NCBI GenBank assembly: GCA_008694505.1
Contig: VZDJ01000046.1
Span: 558,388-622,387 of the forward strand
Source of the DNA: Cyanoderma ruficeps
Lineage: Eukaryota; Chordata; Aves; Passeriformes; Timaliidae
DNA length: 64,000 nt
Direction: 5' to 3'
How positions within the stretch are numbered: the stretch's first letter is position 1; every line of letters starts with the position of its first letter. This document shows, piece after piece, positions 34,417 to 46,261 of the stretch. The position numbers were made by a program, and so were the translations under genes. Under the pieces are notes generated by a model that was not told where the DNA came from, ran no database searches, and was given only the letters and a program-made list of their open reading frames with translations.

Positions 34417-34910
34417 GGATCGTAGAATCCTGAAGGCTGGAAAAGACAAACAAGGTCACTGAGCCCAACGTGAACCCAGCACTGTCACACACACTGCTGT
34501 CCCATGTTCCTAAGTGCCATATCCTTTAAAATCCCTCCAGGTGACTCCACCACTGGCCTGGGCAGCTGTGCCAGTGCCTGACAACCCTTTCAGTGAAGAA
34601 ATTTTCCCTAATATCCAACCCAAATATCCAAATTTCCGTAACATCCAATCCTTGACACAACTTGAGGCTGTTCCCTCTCCTCCTGTCCCTGTTCCCCTGG
34701 GAGCAGATCCCAAATCCTCCCTGCCTGTCCCCTCCTGTCAGGGAGTTGTGCAGAGCCACAAAGTCCCCCCTGAGCCTCCTTTTCTCCAGGCTGAGCCCCT
34801 TCCCCAGCTCCTTCAGCTTCTCCTGGTGCTCCAGACCCTTCCCAGCTCTGTTCCCTTCCCTGGACATGCTCCAGCCCCTCCAGGTCTTTATTGTGGTGAG
34901 GGGAATGCAC
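34417..34910 (-). mobile_element. Long CR1 copy, antisense
   Basis: Starts TCGTAGAATCCTGAAGGCTG and runs through GTGACTCCACCACTGGCCTG, TTCCCTAATATCCAACCCAA, GGAGTTGTGCAGAGCCACAA, CTTTTCTCCAGGCTGAGCCC and CATGCTCCAGCCCCTCCAGG, all blocks of the CR1 3' region. About 490 bp, one of the longest here. Confidence 0.9.
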
Positions 34911-35284
34911 AAAGAAAAAACTCTGTGCTGAGCTGACGGCTCCTACTGAATCCAAGCTGGGATCCACAAATCATGGACTGCCATGATCACATCTCACATC
35001 CACACAGGAGAGGTTTTCCTGCACTAACACCTTGGCTGTTTATTTTATTTTTGGTCCAAGCTCGGCAAGGCACAGGGGGTCTCCACGAGGTTTGCAAACA
35101 TCAGCTCAGCACCTACAGCACCTTCCCAACAAGCCAAAGGCCTGGATCAGATCTCCCCTGAGCAGAGGAGAGGGTGGGAAAGATTCCCAAGAGATCAGAG
35201 CTGATCCAACCAAGCAACGTGCTTTAATCGTAGTCTGAGAAAAGAACATCCTCCTTGTCTCTAGATTGGAGATACCTGGGTTTG

Positions 35285-35690
35285 ATGGATGGACCACCTG
35301 GTGGGTCAGGAATTACGGGTGTGGTGGCACTCCAGGAGATGCAGTGGTGTTCCTTGGGGGTTGCTGTTGGGCCTGGCACTGTTTGGTGGTGACATGGACA
35401 GTGGGATCTGGTTTGCTGGTGACACCAGGCTGAGGGGTGCAGTCACATGCAGGAGGGAAGGGATGCATCCCGAGGGAGCTGGGCAGGCTGGAGATGGGGC
35501 TCTGTGCAAACCTCAGGAAGCTCAACAAGGTCCTGCACAAGGGTCAGGCCAATCCCAATCCCAAACACAGGCTGGGTGAAGAATGGGGTGAAAGCAGCCC
35601 TGAGTAGAAAACTGGGAATGTTGGAACCACATGACCTTTAAAGACATTCCAATCCAAGCATTCTGTGATTTTATGGAAAGGTTTCAAGAT
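35285..35690 (+). mobile_element. CR1 copy including reverse-transcriptase ORF 3' end
   Basis: Carries the end of the CR1 ORF2: GTGTTCCTTGGGGGTTGCTG, TGACATGGACAGTGGGATCT, GGTGACACCAGGCTGAGGGG, CTCAACAAGGTCCTGCACAA and ACACAGGCTGGGTGAAGAAT. It then jumps to a 3' tail (AACCACATGACCTTTAAAGA, CATTCTGTGATTTTATGG), so most of the 3' region is deleted. The ORF is decayed. Confidence 0.88.
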
Positions 35691-37388
35691 CAGTTGGGCC
35701 ACACTGGGAGGATGTGGAGGGAGGGGTGTCAGCCTTTCTCTGGCCACACACTGCACCTTCCACCTCCCTACCAGGTTATAATGGCATCACCACCTCATCT
35801 CACTGGCTTTTGTGAGAAGCCAGAGACTCCAGGGCTGGTCAAAAATGTCCTTGGAGTCCTCATATGAAGTTCTCCACCCCCAAAATTTGGTTTTTGGATC
35901 CCAGCTGGATTTAGGCAAGTGCAAGATGCAGAGTCCCCAACCCTGTTTGAATGGGGCTCTCCTGCTCAAGGTTCAAAGCTGAACTTTCACAGTCAAGAAC
36001 TGCATGATCATCATTTGCAGGATGCTGGGGTCCTCCAGGCGTGGACAGATGCTGAACAAGGGTTTTTCAAAATCACACTGGGGACCTGAGGGTTCCTTCA
36101 TTTTCATTTTCCTTTTTTTTTTTTTTTTTTTTNTTTTTTTTTTTTTTCAGTTGTAGCCCTCGGTGACTTAATAACCTCCCCAAGTGCCCTGACAAACATG
36201 TTCCAGGACATTGCTCATCCCTTCAGCTTGTAAATTCATGCAGGTCGTGGGATTTGCATATTGTTGTCTTTGGTAGCCTTCCCAAAAAGCAAAGCTTGAG
36301 TTCTTGCTTAAGCCTTCAATCCAGCCGGGACTGCTCCGCAGTTGTGATTGCTCCCCGAAAACGTGTTGACTTTTTGGCTCGGCGCATTAAACTCTCCTCA
36401 CATTAGTAAAGCCTGGAAGCATCTGGAAGGCAAAGATTAAGCCAAAACGCCCAGGGAAAGCTCAGATCAGCAAAAGAAAGGTGCAGGGAAGGTTTGGGTG
36501 GTTTTGGAGTAGTCGGCTGATACAAAGCGCAGTAGAAGCTTTGGTGGAGTTGCGTCAACTCAAAATGTGACCTTGTGCCTTTATGGATCCATTCAGTGTC
36601 CCAGTGGGCATTGATGGGACATTTTCCCATCTGAAAAGCGTCAGAAGCAACATAATTGCAAAGATAACTGGTCTGTAAGCATGAGATGGGTGGGGAATAG
36701 TACAGGAGGTAAGGGAGGCCAATTATCAGAATTATTGTGCCTGCTTCAAGGGTTTGAGGACAGCCCTTTTCACGGTAAAAATCCCATTTTACTGCAGCCA
36801 AAAAGCGGCGGTGTTTTCTGAGGTGGTGTTGAACTGCAGGGTCGTTTCTTGTGAGTGAAGGAATCAAAACTGCGAGGAGAAAGGGAAATAAAAATCGATA
36901 TCTCGGGGTATTCCCCACTTGCAAAGCAGTTTGAAAAGTTTGGTTTTCATTTTGGCACAGCGTGGAAAAAGCGCTGGCAGCCAGAAAAGCCTTCCCTGTC
37001 CAGCTCTCCCTGGGATGGAAGGCTGGGATGGAAGTTCTCCACAAAGACTAAAACTCCTCAGTCCTCAACCATGACATCTCTTGGCTGCTCCCACCCACCA
37101 GCCTGAGGCAATGGGCAGAAAAGGAAAGCTCGTTTCCAGTCCCCTTGGCAGGGACCTTAATTAGGCAAGTGAGGAGAATTTGGGGCAGGTGCAAGGTGCA
37201 CCTTGAGCGCTGTCACTGAGTGAGAGGCACAGCCTAAGGGGGAAAAAGGGATGGAGGGTGGGGACAAGGTTTGGTTTACAGCCCGAGGATTGAGGATGTG
37301 ACCATCCTGGCGTTTTCCTACCTTCCAGCCACCAGCACCTCTCCCTGTCAAGGCAGAGGAGCTTTACCTGGTGCTAGTCCCACCACCA
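35691..37388. other. Intronic DNA without recognisable features
   Basis: Holds a poly(T) run at 36112-36148 with an N at 36133. About 36150-36420 looks repeat-free. A 213-codon minus-strand frame (36403-37044) has no recognisable protein. Confidence 0.4.
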
Positions 37389-37955
37389 GGTAAAGAATGA
37401 GGCTGTCATTAAGTGTAAACCTACATTTTCCATTTTTTTGAGAATATACCCAAATCCTGCGTGTCTGAAGTGAAACCCCCAGCTCAAGGCCTGTCTCTGT
37501 GGTGCTCTGACTGTTGTTAAAGTATGGTGAAGCATGAAATGAGGCTGTTGTTAAGTGTAAACCTGCATTCTCCATTTTTTTCGGGGAACATACCCAAATC
37601 CTGCGTATCTGAAGCGAAACCCGCAGCTCAGGGCCTGGCTGTGTGGTGCATTGACTGTTGTTAAAGTATGGTAAAGCATGAGGTAAAGAATGAAGCTGTT
37701 GTTAAGTGTAAACCTGCATTCTCTGGGGTTTTTTTTGAGAACATACCCAAATCCTGCGTATCTGAAGCAAAACCCACGGCTCAGGGCCTGGCTGTGTGGT
37801 GCTCTGACTGTTGTTAAAGTATGGGAAAGCATGAGGTAAAGCATGAAGCTGTTGTTAAGTGTAAACCTGCATTCTCTGTTTTTTTTTGGAAACATACCCA
37901 AATCCTGCGTGTCTGAAGCGAAACCCGCAGCTCAGGGCCTGGCTGTGTGGTATGT
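37389..37955. repeat. Minisatellite with 142-153-bp unit, four copies
   Basis: Units share GTTAAGTGTAAACCTGCATT, ACATACCCAAATCCTGCGT, CTCAGGGCCTGGCTGTGTGG and CTGACTGTTGTTAAAGTATG. Repeat spacing is 142, 151 and 153 bp; the last copy lacks the final part. It sits about 330 bp before exon 3. Confidence 0.93.
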
Positions 37956-38283
37956 AGTACCACACAGAATATTCCACGTGCCCCCTGAAATTCAGGTTTG
38001 CACAGCTCTCTGTGGTGCCATGGCCCTCTGCAAAGACCTGAGGATGACCCCAGTCAGAACTTTTTGGCTGACCTCAGTGGCCTTGAATCAAGCCTGGTCC
38101 TGTCTGCACAGGAGCTTCGTTTCCTAGCCAAAGAAAACATCTTTGGAGTAGGTCCCAGCCAGACCACAGGGGAAGAGGAGGATTTCCTGGCCTTCTGCCA
38201 TGCCCTCCAGAGAAGATGCTCGCAGGACTGATCAAATCCATCCTCCACTGGCCCTTTTACTCACTGACTTCTCTCTCCCACAG
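37956..38283. other. 3' end of intron 2
   Basis: Unique sequence leading to the exon 3 acceptor, with a pyrimidine-rich stretch CACTGACTTCTCTCTCCCACAG. No other feature. Confidence 0.6.
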
Positions 38284-38549
38284 CCACCAGGGAGTCGGCC
38301 TTCGTCCACGCCATCGCCTCAGCCGGGGTGGCTTTCGCCGTCACCAGATCCTGCGCCGAGGGCTCGGCCAACATCTGCGGGTGTGACACGCGCCACAAGG
38401 GCTCTCCTGGGGAGGGCTGGAAGTGGGGAGGCTGCAGCGAGGACGTGGAGTTCGGGAGCATGGTGTCCCGGGAGTTCGCCGACGCCCGGGAGAACAGGCC
38501 CGACGCCCGCTCGGCCATGAACAGGCACAACAACGAGGCCGGAAGGACC
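38284..38549 (+). CDS. WNT3A: WNT3A exon 3 (residues 105-193)
   Basis: The acceptor CTCTCTCCCACAG ends at 38283 and the donor ACC|GTAAGG begins at 38550. The exon is 266 bp: two bases complete Ala105 (phase 1), then 88 codons run TRESAFVHAI to NNEAGRT and end in phase 0. It holds the core of the N-terminal Wnt domain, including AFAVTRSCAEG, ICGCDTRHKG, WKWGGCSED and the nearly invariant SREFADARE and NRHNNEAGR stretches, with four cysteines. GC content is much higher than in the flanking intron, as usual for bird Wnt exons. An overlapping frame is also open (Pro/Ser-rich, from 38200), but it is only a shadow. The sequence SANICGC differs by one residue from what I remember for chicken. Confidence 0.97.
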
Positions 38550-41444
38550 GTAAGGGCGTTTAAGTTTCAATTTAAGTTTCACCTTCTTTTCCTGCTCTTG
38601 TTTTCTTACCTGATGTAATGAGTGGTGGGAGTGGGACTAGGCCTAAACTATTCCGAGAAATGAAGGTTCACATTTTCACTGGACATATTTTTTCCTTTTT
38701 TTTTTTTTTTTTTTGGAATGATCACCAGGCAGAAAATCGTTTGCCAATCAGAACTATTAAATATTGGGAGGGAATTAAGGGGACTCAAAAAGACCTAAAT
38801 CTGGGCAAATTGATGTCACAAAATGCTAATACCTGTCCTGTGACGGTTCTAGGTCAATGTGCCTGATCTGTGAAAGCTCCACATAAATTCACCCACACAA
38901 ATGTCAACGCCTGCCTTGGAGTCAGCTGTCCAGATCTCTTTTATAGAGGATGGATCAAGGCAGGTTTAGGATGGGATTTCATCCCATCTTATGGGGATAT
39001 CTGCCTCCAGAAGTTGTGGATGCCCCATTCCTGGAAGTATCCGAGGCCAGATGGGACGCGGCTTGGAGCAACCTGGTCTAGTGGAAGGGGTCCCTGCCCA
39101 TTCCGGGGTGGTTGGAACGGAACGATTTTTAAAGTCCCTTCTAACCCAAATCATTCTGTGATTCTGTGATTAGAGTTATTAACTCAGTTAATGATGTCCT
39201 AATTGTGCCTGTTCCACTGACTGTGGGGCACCTGAAGTTTGAGAGCGATTGTCCATTCCCCTTCTCTGCAGCCTTGAGGGAGGAGAAGAGCAGGAGAGCT
39301 TTCCCCACAACCCATCCTCTCAACCCTCTTCTACTTCTCAGGAAATATTTAATCAAAATTAAGGCAATATGACTCTGGTACCTCCTGATTAAACTTGGAT
39401 CATGCCCTGAAGTTGTTTTTACTTCAAACAATCCTGGAACAAAACATGTGGGGGAAAAGAAAGCACAAAATCTGCTTTATACACAATGAATCCTTTCCCT
39501 AGGTGGAATAATCCCAAAAGGGAGATATTCCTTTTTTTTTTTCATCTCAAGAGTAGCCCATAAATGCCAGAAAAATGTAATTTGTGGGAAACAATTTGTA
39601 GAACTGAGCCACAAAGCCTTTCCTAACAGAGATTAGTCCACAGCTTCTCTGAGGTAACAGAGAACAGGCTAATGTGGTCTTGTCCCCTCAGCAGAAGGTC
39701 TTGCACATATCCAGGAGGACATTTGTGCAAAGCTACCACAGTTGCTGTGCTGGGACACCTGTCCTCAGGCAGGCTGGGGTTTTCTGAGAGCTCCTGAAGA
39801 GGATCCTGTGAATTCCCAATGGTATTATCCCACCTCACACCACAGCAGAGCCGTTGGAATACAACTTTTGAAAGGGAAATACCACCAGAAACCAAAATTG
39901 TCTGCAGTGGAGGCGACCACAGGCAATAATGTGGTTTCCTCCAGCTCTGGCCTAAATTACCCCAGGCACCTCCAGCGACGGGGCAGTGCTGGTGGCAGTT
40001 ACTGAGATATGTAGTGGGAAAAAGAGGGCTGGGGAGAAGTTGTGTAGAGTGGAAAGGAGGGATTTCCTTTAAAGCGAGAATTTGCTTTAAAGTGAGAATC
40101 CTTGGAAAAAAAACCCAACATCCCTGTGATCACAGGCCTGCAGAGGTCTTTTTTACTCCAAGTCATGTTCCTTGGTGCTGAGATCTTCTAGGACATTGTA
40201 CATCTGCCAGAGATTAGAGAGCAGATGTCACACCACGACCTGAAATCCCACAGTTTCAGAAAGTACTGGTATTTTCCATTTTCACCGTGCCAGCACCCAT
40301 GGGACACCTCTTCCAGGCCTCCACACTCGAGAGCTTCCAGCTAAACCCAAGCCATGGGCAACGTTCCATGTTAGTTCCCATAGGAACTCCAGCCCTACCG
40401 CTCTGCCAGGAGTTTTGATTAAGTTCAGCATGATTATACAAACCAAACCTTCTGTGGTTCTCTCTCATGGCTAATTACAACCTGCTTTGTGGTGGGTGAT
40501 ACTCTGTAAATAACGCAGGAAAGCACCTGGTGAACACCAAGGTGCTGATTCATGGCAAATCTCTGGGGCTCAGGCTGGCACTCGCCTGTTCACGTACCCA
40601 GAAATTTGCTGATCACTCCGAAAATGCAGATTATCAAGCTGTTGCATAAGGTTGTCTCCCACCTCGGAGTACTGGAGGGCAACACCTCTGTTTATTTAAA
40701 CTTATTTTATGAGAGGTAAAAACAAGCAGCGAACTTCTGGGATTGGTATTCACCCTCACGTTTATCCCAGGAAAGTGTTTTCGGTTGAAGCCTGAGCCTT
40801 TCCAATCGAAAGTTGGGCTCTCATTTTTTTTTTTTTTCCCTTTGAAATGATTTTAGAAAAATCATAACTCTGGCTTCAAAATAAAAATAAATTCCTTCTC
40901 AGTTTCTGAAAGTAGCCATAGCAAGGCTTGAACCACAAATAAATGGGAAATATATGTAAAGGATAGAGTTCTGTTCTAGATAGTTAGGACATTTCATCTT
41001 CCTTTTGTTTCCAACAGAAAAGCTGCATTTTTCATTTATGAAGCCATTGTTTGAGTAGCTTTGTGTGTTCTTTGCTTCTCATCCCAGATGTGTTTGAATT
41101 CTTTTCCTGGGTGACAACACTGCAATAGTCCCACATGAACATTGATAAGACAGAAGTTAGGAAGCTCAGAAATCTCCTTAAGTGAAATTTGGTAAATCCT
41201 GAAATTTGAGTTGGGAATCAGAACCAGTCACTGAAAACCGTAAAGGATGGAAGTTTTAAATCTTAGACCCAGCAGTGAGCAGGGCATTGAATGGGGGATA
41301 AGGGGATTGCTGTTCACAGGAGTATAAATATATCTATGAAAACATTTGTAATTCCTTGGAAAATCATGGCTAAGCAGCAGAACGTCGTAAGTGTTTTAAT
41401 GGCAGTTTAACGTGTTCCTTCTTCGCCTTTTTTCTCTTTGGCAG
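38550..41444 (+). other. WNT3A intron 3
   Basis: A 2.9-kb GT...AG intron in phase 0. It holds one CR1 3' end (38985-39175), poly(T) tracts at about 38696-38714 and 40826-40838, and otherwise AT-rich sequence without repeats, notably 40600-41440. Confidence 0.93.
38985..39175 (+). mobile_element. CR1 3' end, sense
   Basis: TGGAAGTATCCGAGGCCAGA, GGCTTGGAGCAACCTGGTCT, CCCTGCCCATTCC and AAAGTCCCTTCTAACCCAAA followed by CATTCTGTGATTCTGTGATT, an intact two-octamer tail. Confidence 0.93.
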
Positions 41445-41924
41445 TCCATCATCGAGCTCATGCACCTCAAGTGCAAGTGCCACGGGCTGTCGGGCAGCTG
41501 CGAAGTGAAGACCTGCTGGTGGTCCCAGCCGGACTTCAGGGTCATCGGCGACTACCTCAAGGACAAGTATGACAGCGCCTCGGAAATGGTGGTGGAGAAA
41601 CACCGCGAATCCCGCGGCTGGGTGGAGACCCTGCGGCCCAAATACAACTTCTTCAAGGCCCCCACCGAGAAGGACCTGGTCTACTACGAGAACTCGCCGA
41701 ACTTTTGCGAGCCCAACCCCGAGACGGGCTCCTTCGGGACCCGCGACAGGATCTGCAACGTCACCTCCCACGGGATCGACGGCTGCGACCTCCTGTGCTG
41801 CGGGAGGGGCCACAACACCAGGACTGAGAAACGCAAGGAGAAGTGTCACTGTATCTTCCACTGGTGCTGCTACGTCCGCTGCCAGGAGTGCATACGGGTC
41901 TACGACGTCCACACGTGCAAATAA
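41445..41924 (+). CDS. WNT3A: WNT3A exon 4, terminal coding exon (residues 194-352)
   Basis: The exon starts after a long pyrimidine tract and TTGGCAG (41438-41444), in phase 0, and ends at TAA 41922-41924. Its 159 codons encode [14 protein letters not shown] to YDVHTCK. Ser209 in [11 protein letters not shown] is the site acylated by Porcupine and lies at the tip of the thumb hairpin that inserts into the Frizzled CRD groove. Asn298 in NVTS is the second glycosylation sequon. The C-terminal cysteine-knot domain ([37 protein letters not shown]) brings the exon's cysteines to 16 and the visible protein's to 24, the full Wnt set. The residue before CQEC is Arg (CCYVRCQEC), where human WNT3A and WNT3 have Ser. 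The antisense strand is open for 205 codons, a common effect of GC-rich codon use and not a gene. Confidence 0.98.
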   Translation, partial: SIIELMHLKCKCHGLSGSCEVKTCWWSQPDFRVIGDYLKDKYDSASEMVVEKHRESRGWVETLRPKYNFFKAPTEKDLVYYENSPNFCEPNPETGSFGTRDRICNVTSHGIDGCDLLCCGRGHNTRTEKRKEKCHCIFHWCCYVRCQECIRVYDVHTCK

Positions 41925-41925
41925 A
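41920..41925 (+). terminator. AATAAA poly(A) hexamer overlapping the WNT3A stop codon
   Basis: The last Lys codon and TAA stop read CAAATAAAG, creating AATAAA at 41920-41925. It is followed by A-rich DNA (41933-41968) and no clear GU-rich element. It may be weak or silent; a cleavage here would leave almost no 3' UTR. Confidence 0.4.
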
Positions 41926-42540
41926 GAGGGGCAAAAAAAAAGATTTAAAAAAATTAAAAAAAAAAATCCCTTTCGCCGGGGCTCCAAGTGGAGAAACGGA
42001 TTTCGAGCCTATTTCCTCCGAGGTTGCAGACGTGAGAGAGAAGTCTGCTTTTTTTTTTTTTTTTTTNTTTTTTTTTTTTTTTTGATATTAAAAGAATAAA
42101 AAAAACTGGACAAAAAAATTAAAATAATCAAAAAATAAAAAAGGCTAAAACTGGTTGGATAGAATAGGTCTAATGACTTCTGGGCTATCCCGAGGTACAT
42201 CTGCAAGTTCTGCCCCAACGCCGATGCCTCCGGCAGGAGAGCAGCTTTTTCCATCAGCTCACAACACTGAGATGGAAAGAAGAGCATTAGCAAAAGCATG
42301 GATTTGCTCTGCTCTCACCCGCCTGAAGTGACTCGTGTGATTAAGTGTCCTTTGAAAGACTTGCATCTTCCTAAGCATCTCCTTTTCCCTCAGCCAGGCA
42401 GAGGCTGTGCTGAACAGCAGCTCTGATCTTTCTGAGAGATCTCTCTGCAAACCCCAATGGCCAGACTGAGTAATATGAGCAACAGCAGCAAAAGAAATAA
42501 AAGCAGATAATTTAAGGATTTTTTTTTTTAATAAAGAATG
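41925..42540 (+). other. WNT3A proximal 3' UTR
   Basis: A/T-rich sequence after the stop, including an A-rich run, a poly(T) tract with an N at 42067 (42049-42083), and AATAAA hexamers at 42095-42100, 42496-42501 and 42530-42535. The last is followed by GAATGTGACTACTTCTTTGC, a plausible cleavage region. The UTR assignment follows from position; the end point is a guess. Confidence 0.55.
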
Positions 42541-45500
42541 TGACTACTTCTTTGCTTTTGCCTTGGAACCAGAGAAGTCTACAAATACCTGACAGAGCTG
42601 GAGAGTGGGCAAGCTCTTGATGTGAAGTTTTTTAGCGTAGTAGCTTCTGCCAGGTTTGACATAAGATTCCGTGACATCTGTAGAAAGGGAAGGAGGGGGA
42701 AGAGGAGGGAGAGAAGGAGAGAAAACTGCTGATGGCTTCCTGTAAATGCCCTGTTGGCACCCAGGTGATGAGCACAGTACGGAAAAGTTCAGTGTCTTTG
42801 TGTGTGAAGTGAAGAGGACTCGGTGTGTGCATTGAGAAGGACCCAGTCCCACGGCTGGGAATGCTGCTCCAGCTCTCCAGCCTGGGACGTGGCTCAGCCA
42901 GTGAGTCTTCCTTGGAAACAGTGAGTCTCCTGAGGCTGGACACTCACTCCTGAGCACAGGACATCCACCTCCTCAGCACCCCAGGCAAAGGATGGAAAGG
43001 GGAAGTGTTCACTCTTCCCACCTCATTGGGGAGTTCCATCTCCAGCAGTGGAAAAGTGCACTTAGTTCATCCACTCTGTGCACCTGATGCTGGCTTCCCA
43101 GGCACTTGGCAACAGCCTGAGCCCACAGGTCTGTTGGGAACATGGATCTGAAGGACTCGTTGTCACCATTAATCTACATGAGGGTGAACCAACCCACTGT
43201 CACCACCACACCCCACCAGCTGGAGCAGTCTCAGACTCAAGCCAAACCCTGTTCCACACCTACTCCTACAGCCATTCCCACATACGAAAGTGGCACAGGT
43301 TAAAATGGACAAAACTCAGAGTCTGAACCAGCCCAGGGTTTGGGTAAGTTTGGACACAGAGCCAAATCCCAGCTCTGCATTGCTGGCCCATCTCTGCTGC
43401 TCACCCCTGACTCCCCATCTTTGCATGTTGCTCTGCTTCCAGCTCCAGATCAGGATCGCAGTTTACAGAAACAGGTCTCACCTCCTCCCTGGGCAATCAG
43501 GGCTTCCTTCAGGGTATCAGACATGAACTCAGCTCATCCCCTTGGTGTTTACAGCCCTGTAACCCTGCTTGGGATATTCCTGGTCAATACTGGGGTAAAG
43601 GAGGGGTGAACCAAGCATGGAGACTCAGCCTGGTTTAGCCCCAGATGCACTTTCCCTGTGTCCTTTTTGCCTTACCCCTGCTTTTGGGTTCCTATCCTGC
43701 AAAAAGGACAATGGATTGGTGTTTATTCTGCCTCTTCAGCCCAGGAAGGGGAACAGGGCATGAGTTAATTCCTGTTTCGTGGCAATGTAATCATGGCTGC
43801 GGGCTGGTTGGCTCCTGGAAATCTTTGTGGAGAAATCAGAGCGCTCCTCTCTTCGCGTCAGCCTTTTTCCAGGAACCAAAGGATGGAGTACTCGGAAGAA
43901 GAAGAAGGGAACAAACAGAGCTTAATCCCATCAGAGAGAAAACAGGAGGAAATGATGCCTCCGAGGATTGACTCTGAGTCACAGCGTCTCCTGGGACTAC
44001 TCCTCGGCTGGTGCAGTTTATGCATCACCCATTTGTCTCAGGGCTGTGCCCAGGGGCACGAGCAAGATTTGCTTATTGATGGAGGCACTTCTATAACTGC
44101 CTTGCATTAAGAAAAAAAAAAAAAGAAAAAAGAAAAAAGTTGCAGTGAAATGAGAGCTGAAGAGAGAGAAGGAGAGAGGAGATCAAGAGAAGCAAAGAAA
44201 AATACGGGGAGAAAATCAGTCTGTGATATCTGTCCGTGTAAACGCTGCACCCCATCGATGGCCACACACCAAGTGGAGAAGGCAACAGGTCACTCAAAAC
44301 TTAAATAAAGATCAATTAATGGATGCACGGCTGATTTTCCTAGTGCAGTCTTGGAGAAAAGGAAAACTTAATCGTGGGAAATAAAGAAGGAAGCCACTGC
44401 AAGAGGACAGTGCACCTATAACCAGCATTCAAACACAATCTGCCGAGGAAGCAAATGCTCCAGAAAGCCACGCTTGGGGTGGAAGACATTGATAGATTGA
44501 AGAGGATGGGAAAAGGGAAGACACATCTGATTTACTTAATATGATGCGGCGCAAGCAGCCACAGTGAGAGATGTCAGACACGTCCTACCAGGAACTTCTG
44601 TCAATAAAGGGTGACCCAACAGTGAAAATTCAAATCATTGCAGGCCACGCTCCCTTCAATCCATTGACTTCAGCAGGGTCACACCCACAACTGGTTTTAC
44701 CTTAAGATTTTTAAGCCAAGTGGTTTCAAACTCCTTCTTTTATATCACACCAGTGAAGAAATGGGTTGAAGGATTTGACTTCCATTCGTGGCAGTTGGAA
44801 CCTGACCCCAGCCCATCCACGGCATGTTCACATCCACCATTTCTGTTTTTGCACCAGAAAAAACCCAGCATCACCAGCAGGTGAAGCTTTTTGGGAATCA
44901 GGGCGAAAAAAAAATTGAAACTGGGCATTTGCTGAGCAATTGCCTCTAGAGGTGAACAAATTTTGACTGCAACAGTGGGATTTACTTCATCTGGTCTAAT
45001 CTATTTATCTAATTTTCTGCTGAGATCAATGGCAAGAAACAAATCCAGAAGGTGATTCATTACACTGAGGATGGTACCTGTGTTTGGTTAAGTGCCCTCT
45101 GGGTGTATCTCTGACTTCAGCTGCTGAGCTCAGAGTAGATGATGAGCTCTTCCATGGGTCCAGACTGATGATGTGAAGTCCAGCATGAGTCAAGGAGGTG
45201 AAACCACAACCTGATCATCATCTGAGATGTGCTGGAAGTTGTGCTCCTTCCTTCCAAGCTGGGGTCAGGCTGGAACCAGCTCAGTGGTTGGGGACTCCCC
45301 ACTCCTCATCCAAGGGGTTTTTAACGAAGCCTATGGGTACTTGTTTGGGTTTGTTATGTAATTAATTGATCTCTGTGATGACGCGATGTAAGGGGTTGAG
45401 CAGCTGCTACTAAAGTCGATGAAAAATGCCTGCGTGAATTCTGTTCATCACCCCACGTGGGTTCCAGCCCTGGGTCTGACTCTGCCCATCCCTGAGGGGG

Positions 45501-46261
45501 GAAAAGAGCCTGTGAGGGGTCTGGGAGCTGACCCCGTGGTTTTGGAGAGGGGGCCTGGGCCATTGCTCGCTGCCACACGTGAATTCAGGAGGTGTCTTTG
45601 GAAAGCTGAGATCCCTCTCCACTGCCTACACCGGGTGTCTCCAGCCGGGGTTTCCGCTGCATTGGTGAGAAAAATTCAGTCAGTGATGAGTGAGGGGCCA
45701 TCCTTCCCTACAGGAGATGGTCCAAGCACCACCCAGAGCTGCCTTCTGCCTCAGGTTCTCCTGTGAAAACAGCAGGACCTTCCCTACGGAAGGGTCGTGG
45801 CATTTCACTCAAAATATAAACATCTGGTGACACATCAGAGGTGCCCTACAACGTCCTGTTGGGGTCCAGATGTTGTTTCAATGGCCTAAGACCCACACAA
45901 ATCATAAACCTGAGCGGTCAGAGACCACTGGGTGTCCAAAATGACCCGAGATGTCCTTTGTGTAGGCAGTTGAATTGGGCACTTCTCTGGAAATGGTTTC
46001 CTGTCAAACCTCCTGCCCCACCACGGTGTAATGCTCCTGTTTATAACCAGAAGGAAAACATCATTCATTCATTTCCCACAAATGGGAGGAAAATGGGCAC
46101 ATCTTCACCTCTGTGCTCCCTGGTGTCCCTTCCCTTCAGTGTTCAAAGTGAGGTTTGTCCTCAGGCAGATGGTTTGGACCAGGGGTGTGTCTGGCAGGAC
46201 CGGGGAAAAGGGACAAGCTGTCACCCAGCAAAGTAACAGATGTAAAAAAATAAAGTTAAAA
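42541..46261. other. 3' UTR or intergenic DNA without recognised genes
   Basis: No CR1 or exon recognised. Around 43960-44110 is repeat-free sequence with ATTGACTCTGAGTCACAG (two facing TGACTC half sites), and a low-complexity A-rich run starts at 44110. If the distal 3' end at 49.6 kb is used, this would be UTR. Confidence 0.35.

Larger units (their letters stand above)
3240..38283 (+). other. WNT3A intron 2
   Basis: A 35-kb GT...AG intron in phase 1 between exons 2 and 3. It carries most of the mobile elements and minisatellites listed separately, three CpG-rich patches and several AT-rich low-repeat stretches. I found no internal coding exon with a recognisable product and no embedded RNA gene. 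Confidence 0.93.
1..41924 (+). other. WNT3A: WNT3A gene, partial (exons 2-4; exon 1 outside window)
   Basis: WNT3A encodes a secreted, palmitoleoylated, cysteine-rich glycoprotein that binds Frizzled and LRP5/6 and activates beta-catenin signalling; in vertebrate embryos it acts in tailbud mesoderm, dorsal neural tube and cortical hem. Three exons are seen here in the order, phase and size expected of the WNT3/WNT3A pair. The visible exons give 328 residues, and adding the usual 24-residue exon 1 gives 352, the family length. WNT3A is preferred over its paralogue WNT3 because of residues such as YSSLG-QPILC, NYVEIMPS, VKIGIQ and CTTV in exon 2. Some of the C-terminal part ([13 protein letters not shown]) is shared with WNT3, as I recall for chicken WNT3A. 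No frameshift or stop is present, so the gene looks intact. The promoter and signal peptide exon must lie upstream of position 1. Confidence 0.95.

Noticed and set aside
36403..37044. 213-codon minus-strand frame
   Set aside because: No similarity to any protein I know, irregular composition, inside an intron of the opposite-strand gene.
38200..38520. Pro/Ser/Arg-rich frame overlapping exon 3
   Set aside because: Out of frame with the Wnt reading and lacking its own start context.
41370..41987. 205-codon minus-strand open frame opposite exon 4
   Set aside because: It is the antisense of a GC-rich Wnt coding exon; the low-complexity Val/Ala/Asp/Leu composition is typical of such shadows.
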